Source: Treponema sp. (GTDB lineage Bacteria; Spirochaetota; Spirochaetia; Treponematales; Breznakiellaceae). Taken from it: a DNA stretch of 10,736 nt. This document shows positions 5,884 to 10,736 of this stretch, piece after piece. The position numbers and the translations under genes were made by a program. Numbering within the stretch: the stretch's first letter is position 1; every line of letters begins with the position of its first letter. The stretch is taken from positions 1-10,736 of the forward strand of contig JAITBO010000158.1 in assembly GCA_031283505.1 (NCBI GenBank), given 5' to 3'. The notes below the pieces were generated by a model. It saw only the letters and a program-made list of their open reading frames with translations. It did not search any database and had not been told where the DNA came from.

Positions 5884-7053
5884 TTATTCTTCCTGCGTAA
5901 CATGAGATTTAAGCTGAATGAATCGCATTAAATTGTCCATAGTAAGTTTGAGATCTTCCGGAGCGCGGAGTTTGGCTTTCTCGAAGGGAACCGCCACTCG
6001 GTTAATGCTGAAGACAGCCGCCACGCCTTCATCGTAGACCCCTTCAATATTGTCGCCTATATCGCCCACTACAGCGATGACCGGGACTGCTGTTTTTCCC
6101 GGCGGCGCGATTTTTTTGACCCGCCGGGCAACGCCGATTACCACTTTGCCCCGAAGACTCTGAGTATCTATCTTTCCTTCTCCGGTGAACACCATATCCG
6201 TCCCTTCCAGGAGTTGGTCGAAGTGTACCGTGTCAAGGACGGTCTCTATACCCATTTGCAGGCGGGAACCAAAGAAGACAGACATACCGCCTCCCATGCC
6301 ACCGGCTGCGCCCGCACCGGGGGTGGCGGACACATCGACGCCCAACTCCCGGATCACCGTGTCCGAAACTGAACGAAGTTGGCCGTCCAGAAACTCCACC
6401 ATGGCGGAATCGGCTCCCTTTTGAGGACCAAACACACAAGCGGCGCCCTGGGGACCGTAAAGAGGATTATCTATATCGCACATGGTGATGATTTCCGTAG
6501 CTTTGAGTTCCGGCAGAAAGCCGGAAGCGTCTATATGGGCTATACGGGAAAGGCCGCCTCCGGTTGGGACAAATTCCTTGCCGCTGGAATTAAAGAAGCG
6601 TATTCCCGCCGCTGCCGCCGCCCCGGCGCCGAAATCGTTAGTAGCGCTTCCCCCCAGACCTACAATGATTTTTCGGCAGCCCCGTTTTGCGGCATCAGCC
6701 ATAAGCTGACCCACCCCGTAGGTAGTAGTCCGGTCAGGATGCAGGTTGCCGCCCGCCAGAGGCAGACCCGCACAGGCAGCCATCTCAATGACCGCCGTAG
6801 CGCCTCCGTCAATAAGGCCGTAAAACCCCGTGATGTCCTCCATGTAGGGGCCTTTGACCGGGAGGGTAACCTTTTCGCCGCCTACAGCCGTAAGGAAAGC
6901 GTCAACGCTGCCTTCGCCGCCATCGGCCACAGGAATGGAAATTACCTCCGCCAGGGGGTAGTAGGCGCGGATACGCTCTTCCATAAGGCCGCAAATTTCG
7001 GCGGAACTCATCGTTCCTTTAAATGAATCCGGAATAAGAATAAACTTCTTCAT
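5884..7053 (-). CDS. glxK: Glycerate 2-kinase, GlxK/GarK family
   Basis: The enzyme phosphorylates D-glycerate with ATP, giving 2-phosphoglycerate for glycolysis, and acts in the cytosol. The 389-residue product, slightly longer than the usual 370-380, has the family blocks in order: N-terminal KKFILIPDSFKGTMSS (2-17), PVADGGEGSVDAF (41-53), VIEMAACAGLPL (88-99), RTTTYGVGQLM (108-118), GLGGSATNDFGAG (132-144), MCDIDNPLYGPQGAACVFGP (191-210) and FTGEGKIDTQSLRGKV (289-304). In the glycine loop, Phe stands after SATND where Gly or Ala is usual. An upstream in-frame ATG at 7113 would add 20 residues, but ATG at 7053 has AAGAAGG (plus 7062-7068) at good spacing and matches the family N terminus. 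The gene converges on the gcv operon and is preceded by copy 2 of the structured repeat. Whether the family member is garK- or glxK-like cannot be settled from motifs. Confidence 0.93.
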   Translation of the reverse strand: MKKFILIPDSFKGTMSSAEICGLMEERIRAYYPLAEVISIPVADGGEGSVDAFLTAVGGEKVTLPVKGPYMEDITGFYGLIDGGATAVIEMAACAGLPLAGGNLHPDRTTTYGVGQLMADAAKRGCRKIIVGLGGSATNDFGAGAAAAAGIRFFNSSGKEFVPTGGGLSRIAHIDASGFLPELKATEIITMCDIDNPLYGPQGAACVFGPQKGADSAMVEFLDGQLRSVSDTVIRELGVDVSATPGAGAAGGMGGGMSVFFGSRLQMGIETVLDTVHFDQLLEGTDMVFTGEGKIDTQSLRGKVVIGVARRVKKIAPPGKTAVPVIAVVGDIGDNIEGVYDEGVAAVFSINRVAVPFEKAKLRAPEDLKLTMDNLMRFIQLKSHVTQEE

Positions 7054-7103
7054 AATAACAACCTTCTTAATATGTATTGAAAGGGTTAAATTAGTATACC
7101 ATA

Positions 7104-7248
7104 CCTGTCCCAAAACTAATTGACTGTACGCTAACGCGTACGGTTTTGAGAAAGCCTCCCATATTTTTCAAATACGTGAGCTTGATTCGCAGGCAGGTCC
7201 ATACCCAGGAGCCCGCCTTTCGGCGGGGATATTCAGGGCGTTTAAACC
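7104..7248 (-). repeat. Structured dispersed repeat, copy 2 (upstream of glycerate kinase)
   Basis: Read on the minus strand, this region repeats the gcvH-upstream element. The 53-nt core (7104-7156) has five differences from copy 1. Its inner hairpin is GTACGC, loop GTTA, GCGTAC, and its outer stem pairs CTCAAAAC with GTTTTGGG using one G-T. TTTAAACC at 7241-7248 corresponds to GGTTTAAA of copy 1. The interval between is longer than in copy 1 and contains CAAATACGTG at 7169-7178 on the plus strand, inverted relative to the core. It also has a CCCGCC/GGCGGG hairpin (7212-7217 with 7222-7227). The core ends 50 bases upstream of the kinase ATG, with AGTATA (minus-strand TATACT, 7093-7098) in between as a possible -10 box. 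Confidence 0.8.
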
Positions 7249-7476
7249 AATTCAAGATTTGTTGTCCGGAGTATGGATCTGCATAAAATCCATACCTTGC
7301 AGAACAACATACCTCACCCCTCAGGGCGAGATTGTTGATTCAAAACTAACCGAATTTTGAAATAGCCTCAAGTATCAGATTTTATCGCGGTTGCCGCACA
7401 ACCGGGCTTCATAAAGCCTGAACTATGTTCAACCCAGGGTTCCGCAGTATACCCGGCTTATGTTAGACTAAGCCCC
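7249..7476. other. Non-coding region rich in short inverted repeats
   Basis: No gene is supported here. GTATGGAT (7271-7278) pairs with ATCCATAC (7288-7295), and TGTTGT (7260-7265) with ACAACA (7304-7309), giving a long interrupted stem. Near 7339-7369 lies a likely degenerate, shortened third copy of the repeat: TTCAAAA at 7339-7345 pairs with TTTTGAA at 7355-7361, followed by TAGCCTC. Four small dyads follow in tandem: CGGTTG/CAACCG (7388-7404), GGCTT/AAGCC (7405-7418), TGAAC/GTTCA (7419-7431) and AACCCAGGGTT (7431-7441). The promoter of the exonuclease gene must lie here, but no convincing box pair is seen; TATGTT near 7460 is the best -10 candidate. Confidence 0.55.
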
Positions 7477-9381
7477 ATGATTCCGGAGAAAAGCCTGGTA
7501 GCTTACAAGAACCGTCCCGCTGTGGTGATTGCCTGGGGAGAAAAACTGGAAATTTCCCTTGCGGGAGGCGAAACCATCAAGGTCCGGGAAAAGGATGTGG
7601 AGCTTATACACCCCGGACCGGTCCGGTCAGCGGAAGAGGCGGCCCGGCCTCCGGCCAGGGCCAATGTCCGGGAAGCCTGGGAACTCCTGGAGGGCAGCGC
7701 GGTCCCCCTCAAAGAGCTTGCGGAACTGGCCTATGGCGATTTCAGTCCTCAAAGCGCCTGGGCCGCCTACAGCCTCCTCAAGGAGGTTTTTTACTTTTCC
7801 GGAACCGTGAACGCCCTAAGCCCCCGGGACGCCCTTGCGGTGGCCGCTACGGAACAGAAGCGGGAAGAAAAACAGCGGGAAACCCTGGAGCGGGAAGCCT
7901 TTTTGGAAAGGCTCAGGAAACGGCTTGCCCCGCCGGATTCGGTACCTGCCGACCCCTTTGACCAGGCCGAAAGGCGTTTTCTCCAGGATGCGGAGGCCCT
8001 GGCCCTGGGCAAGGCCGAAAGAAGCCGCGCCCTCAAGGACTTGGGCCGTCCCGAAACCCCGGAAGAAGCTCACCGTATCCTCCTCCGTTGTGGCGCCTGG
8101 ACCATGGCGGTAAACCCCTATCCGGCGCGGTTCGGCGTTTCCCCGGTTTCCGCCTCGGTTTTTCCGGGCCTCCCGCCCCCGGAGGAGGACCGGCTGGACT
8201 TGACCCATCTCCCGGCCTTTGCCATCGACAACTCCTGGAGCGCCGACCCGGATGACGCGGTCAGCTTGGAAGGAAACTGCCTGTGGGTCCATGTGGCGGA
8301 CCCGGCAGCGTCTGTCCTGCCCGGAAACCCTGCGGATATTGAGGCCCGGAACCGGGGCGCCACCCTGTACTTCCCCGAAGGGAGTTCCCGTATGCTGGCG
8401 GAAGAAGCCCTCCCGGTCTATGCCCTGGGCCTTGCCGGGGTTTCCCCGGCCCTCTCCTTCAAAATTACCCTGGGGGAAGACGGTTCCGTCGCGGAAACCG
8501 AAATTGTCCCTTCCCGTGTCGCGGTGATCCGGCTGACCTATGAAGAAGCGGATGCCGCAGTCCGGGGTAATGCCGAAGCCGCCGGCCCGGCCAGTCCCCA
8601 CGCGGGGCGGCTTGCGGATCTTTTTCTCATGGCGGAACGGAACCTGGCCCGGAGAACCGCCGCCGGAGCGGTGACCATAGACTTTCCGGAGGTTCATATC
8701 ACGGCGCAGGAAGGGAATGTGGATATTCAACCCATAACCGGATACCGGTCCGCGGACATGGTTCGGGAATGTATGCTTCTTGCCGGGGAAGGGGCGGCCC
8801 AATGGGCGTCCCGCAGGACGACGCGGCTGCCTTTTCCTTTTGTAACTCAGGAAGCCGGAGACCTCCCCAGGGCTCCTTTGCCGGGCCTGGCCGGTTCTTA
8901 CCAGATACGGCGGTGTATGCGCCCGCGGACCCTGTCGGTAAAGCCAGGCCGCCATGCCGGCCTGGGTCTGGAACAGTACACCCAGGTGACGAGCCCTCTC
9001 CGGCGGTATACGGACCTTTTGGCCCACCAGCAGATCCACGCTGTCCTGGGAACCGGCGCGTACCGGGACATCCCTCCTCTTGACGAGGACGCGGTACTCC
9101 AGGCTCTGGCCGCCGGGGAAGCTGCCGCCGCCGCCGTTGTCCGTGCGGAACGAGCCTCCCGTACCCATTGGACGGCGGTCTATCTGGCGGGTAAAAAAGA
9201 TTCCCAATGGGACGGAATCGTCATGGAAACAAAAGGAGCCCGGTCAACGGTCCTGATCCCCGCCCTGGGGCTCGAAACCCAGGCGGCCCTGAGAAAGGAC
9301 GCGGAACCCAATGAGCCGGTCAAATTAACCGTAACTGCGGCCAATATCCCCAAAGGAGAATGTATCTTTAATAATGTATAG
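7477..9381 (+). CDS. RNB-domain exoribonuclease (RNase II/R family)
   Basis: This is a 3'-5' hydrolytic exoribonuclease that degrades single-stranded RNA using two metal ions. Of 634 residues, the first 230 form an N-terminal part (MIPEKSLVAYKNRP at its start, then a charged helical stretch near 125-200). The RNB catalytic domain runs from about 240 to 525. Its metal-binding signature AIDNSWSADPDDAV (249-262) keeps all four acidic residues in the Dx5DxDD spacing (Asp251, 257, 259, 260). GLGLEQYTQVTSPLRRYTDL (495-514) is the conserved arginine-containing block that contacts the RNA backbone. The last 60 residues could be a small OB/S1-like fold but are not typical, and no standard tail like that of RNase R is seen. 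The ATG at 7477 has no Shine-Dalgarno site (GACTAAGCCCC precedes it). Sequence departs from classic RNase II and R, so no symbol is given. Confidence 0.88.
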   Translation: MIPEKSLVAYKNRPAVVIAWGEKLEISLAGGETIKVREKDVELIHPGPVRSAEEAARPPARANVREAWELLEGSAVPLKELAELAYGDFSPQSAWAAYSLLKEVFYFSGTVNALSPRDALAVAATEQKREEKQRETLEREAFLERLRKRLAPPDSVPADPFDQAERRFLQDAEALALGKAERSRALKDLGRPETPEEAHRILLRCGAWTMAVNPYPARFGVSPVSASVFPGLPPPEEDRLDLTHLPAFAIDNSWSADPDDAVSLEGNCLWVHVADPAASVLPGNPADIEARNRGATLYFPEGSSRMLAEEALPVYALGLAGVSPALSFKITLGEDGSVAETEIVPSRVAVIRLTYEEADAAVRGNAEAAGPASPHAGRLADLFLMAERNLARRTAAGAVTIDFPEVHITAQEGNVDIQPITGYRSADMVRECMLLAGEGAAQWASRRTTRLPFPFVTQEAGDLPRAPLPGLAGSYQIRRCMRPRTLSVKPGRHAGLGLEQYTQVTSPLRRYTDLLAHQQIHAVLGTGAYRDIPPLDEDAVLQALAAGEAAAAAVVRAERASRTHWTAVYLAGKKDSQWDGIVMETKGARSTVLIPALGLETQAALRKDAEPNEPVKLTVTAANIPKGECIFNNV

Positions 9382-9422
9382 CCTTCTTTATGGAATAAAT
9401 GCGATAATTCATCGTCTCTATC

Positions 9423-9450
9423 TTGACGTGAAATGAAATGTGTATAAGAT
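9423..9450 (+). promoter_or_regulatory. Putative cheA promoter
   Basis: TTGACG (9423-9428) and TAAGAT (9445-9450) are separated by 16 bases and resemble sigma-70 boxes. An overlapping TATAAG (9443-9448) would leave only 14. Transcription would begin within a few bases of the cheA ATG at 9460, giving a very short leader, in line with the lack of a ribosome binding site there. No flagellar sigma-28 box was recognised. Confidence 0.4.
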
Positions 9451-9459
9451 TTAACTAAT

Positions 9460-10736
9460 ATGAGTGATTATTTGGATCCCAACAACGAGGAACTTCTCAA
9501 GGATTTTTTCAGCGAAGCTCAGATGCAGGTGGACACGCTGGAACAGAATATTTTGGTGCTTGAGAACGAAGGCGGCAATAAAGACGCGGTAGACGAAATC
9601 TTCCGGGCTGCACATACCTTAAAAGGCGGGTCCGCCACGGTGGAGATGATGGAGCTTTCCCATTTTACCCACCTGGTTGAAGATGTCCTTGACGCCATCC
9701 GGTCGGATCAGTTGACGATTAATGAAGATGTGGTGGATACGCTCCTCTCGGCAATTGACGTCATTAAGGCCATGCTGGAACAGCGCATGAATGGTTCCGT
9801 CTATCAGGAGGATACCTCTCAGATAGAGGGCCGTCTCTCGGCGCTGCTTCCGGAGGGTTCTTCCCGGAAGAAGGGGGCCGCCAAATCTGCCGCCCCCAAA
9901 CCGGCGGCTCCGGCTCCTGTGCAGCCGGTCCCTTCCGCGCCCTCTGCTTCGGGAACGGCGGGGGCCGCCGCGCTTTCCGAATATGAACTCCTAGAACTGA
10001 AGCAGGCGGTAACCGATGGTACGCCGGTTTACCGTATCGCCGTTCAGTTTGACGAAAACAGTCTGATGAATACCGTGGGCGGTATTCAGGTATACGCGGC
10101 CCTCAAAGGAATTGGCACGGTCTTGAAGACCTCGCCGGACTTTGAAAAACTCTACGAAGATGTGTTCTATCCTACGGTGGATTATTACCTGGCAACCAAA
10201 AAAGCCGCCGGTGAACTTATGGGGTATGTAGTTATCCCTGATGTTAGCCTTTCGGCGGACATCAGGAACATAGACGCCCTTGCCGATGCTGACAAGAAAG
10301 CCGCCCTCCAGGTAGCGGCTCCGGCAGTCTCTGTCCCGGTGACTCCTGTCCCAGCGGCGATTCCGGCAGCCTCCGGGCCGACGGAAGAACACAAAACGTC
10401 CGCAGCCGGCGCCAGGGAATCGGCGGACGCCAAGAAAGCTGGAAAAGAAGCGGGGTCCATACTCAGGGTCGATTCCAAGCGTATAGACGACCTCCTCAAC
10501 CTGGTTTCCGAGACGGTCATCACCAAGGCGACTTTCAACCAGATCAACAATCAATTCAACGAGCTTCTGGCAGACCTTCATAATATCGAAGCGGTTTACC
10601 GGGAAAAAATTAAGAGTCTTTTCGACAGTCTGCCCGGTTATCTGGAAGGTATGCAGGAAGGTAAGACCGTCAAAGATATACGGAAGGAGATCGGGGATCA
10701 ATACGGGGATATTTTCTCCCTTTTTGACGGCTTTGA
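9460..10736 (+). CDS. cheA: Chemotaxis histidine kinase CheA, N-terminal part (continues past right edge)
   Basis: CheA couples chemoreceptor arrays to the flagellar motor by autophosphorylating a P1 histidine and passing the phosphate to CheY and CheB. The visible 425 codons have no stop. P1 (about 5-130) contains FRAAHTLKGGSATVEM (48-63), with His52 as the phosphorylation site. A Pro/Ala linker spans about 132-172. A P2-like region (about 188-265) holds YRIAVQFDENSLM. A second Pro/Ala-rich linker follows (285-330). The dimerisation domain starts at ILRVDSKRIDDLLNLVSETV (334-353). After it come at least 65 more helical residues where ordinary CheA would soon turn into the second P3 helix and the kinase domain, suggesting an enlarged P3. 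ATG at 9460 lacks a ribosome site. The ATP-binding and CheW-like domains are beyond the window. Confidence 0.92.
   Translation, partial: MSDYLDPNNEELLKDFFSEAQMQVDTLEQNILVLENEGGNKDAVDEIFRAAHTLKGGSATVEMMELSHFTHLVEDVLDAIRSDQLTINEDVVDTLLSAIDVIKAMLEQRMNGSVYQEDTSQIEGRLSALLPEGSSRKKGAAKSAAPKPAAPAPVQPVPSAPSASGTAGAAALSEYELLELKQAVTDGTPVYRIAVQFDENSLMNTVGGIQVYAALKGIGTVLKTSPDFEKLYEDVFYPTVDYYLATKKAAGELMGYVVIPDVSLSADIRNIDALADADKKAALQVAAPAVSVPVTPVPAAIPAASGPTEEHKTSAAGARESADAKKAGKEAGSILRVDSKRIDDLLNLVSETVITKATFNQINNQFNELLADLHNIEAVYREKIKSLFDSLPGYLEGMQEGKTVKDIRKEIGDQYGDIFSLFDGF

Noticed and set aside
7212..7227. CCCGCC-TTTC-GGCGGG hairpin as an intrinsic terminator
   Set aside because: No T-run follows on either strand, so it is recorded only as part of the repeat region.
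7388..7450. A tRNA-like fold near the GTTCAACCC string
   Set aside because: The stems are adjacent small dyads; no acceptor stem, anticodon arm or correctly spaced T-arm can be assembled.
7816..9207. 463-codon minus-strand open frame opposite the exonuclease
   Set aside because: It lies wholly antisense to a gene with clear RNB motifs. Its Gly/Arg/Pro-rich composition is typical of a shadow frame in GC-rich coding DNA, and no start with a ribosome site or known motif was seen.
1..10736. CRISPR array, tandem repeats or a defence system
   Set aside because: No regularly spaced direct repeats and no nuclease, toxin or Cas-like proteins were seen; the RNB protein is a housekeeping-type RNase.

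Overview
The window reads as a chromosomal segment of a spirochaete, most likely a Treponema-type bacterium of the termite-gut or related lineages. The grounds are a split (two-subunit) glycine decarboxylase, a CheA kinase whose dimerisation region appears enlarged as in treponemes, GC-rich codon use and an RNB-family exonuclease of unusual sequence. The genus is inferred from protein resemblance only.

Layout. Positions 1-378 hold the C-terminal end of an integrase-type transposase that enters from the left, followed by a likely insertion-sequence end. Positions 379-893 are the long leader of the glycine cleavage operon. This leader has a probable promoter, a tandem glycine riboswitch (aptamers near 498-621 and 633-734), a perfect 18-bp hairpin overlapping the end of aptamer 2, and a further 124-nt leader with a terminator-like hairpin. 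The operon follows: gcvT (894-2006), gcvH (2143-2520), gcvPA (2539-3852) and gcvPB (4003-5427). Two spacers interrupt it. One (2007-2142) carries a structured dispersed repeat. The other (3853-4002) is bridged by a small ORF that starts on the gcvPA stop codon and ends inside gcvPB. No dihydrolipoyl dehydrogenase or lipoate ligase gene is present here.

The 5428-5883 interval is AT-richer. It holds two overlapping small minus-strand ORFs of unknown nature and a terminator-like hairpin, and it separates the operon from a convergent glycerate 2-kinase gene (7053 down to 5884). Upstream of that kinase, in the same orientation relative to the gene as the copy before gcvH, sits a second copy of the structured repeat. 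The rest of 7249-7476 is non-coding and rich in short inverted repeats. An RNB-domain exoribonuclease (7477-9381) and the first 425 codons of cheA (9460 to the right edge) complete the window.

How it fits together. The riboswitch senses glycine and controls its oxidation by the T, H and P1/P2 proteins to CO2, NH3 and methylene-tetrahydrofolate. Glycerate kinase can take carbon from glyoxylate, serine or hydroxypyruvate routes into glycolysis, so a metabolic link with the gcv operon is plausible. The most unusual signal is the shared 53-nt repeat in front of gcvH and the kinase gene: its two copies differ partly by pair-preserving changes in a hairpin, and an upstream sub-block is inverted between them.
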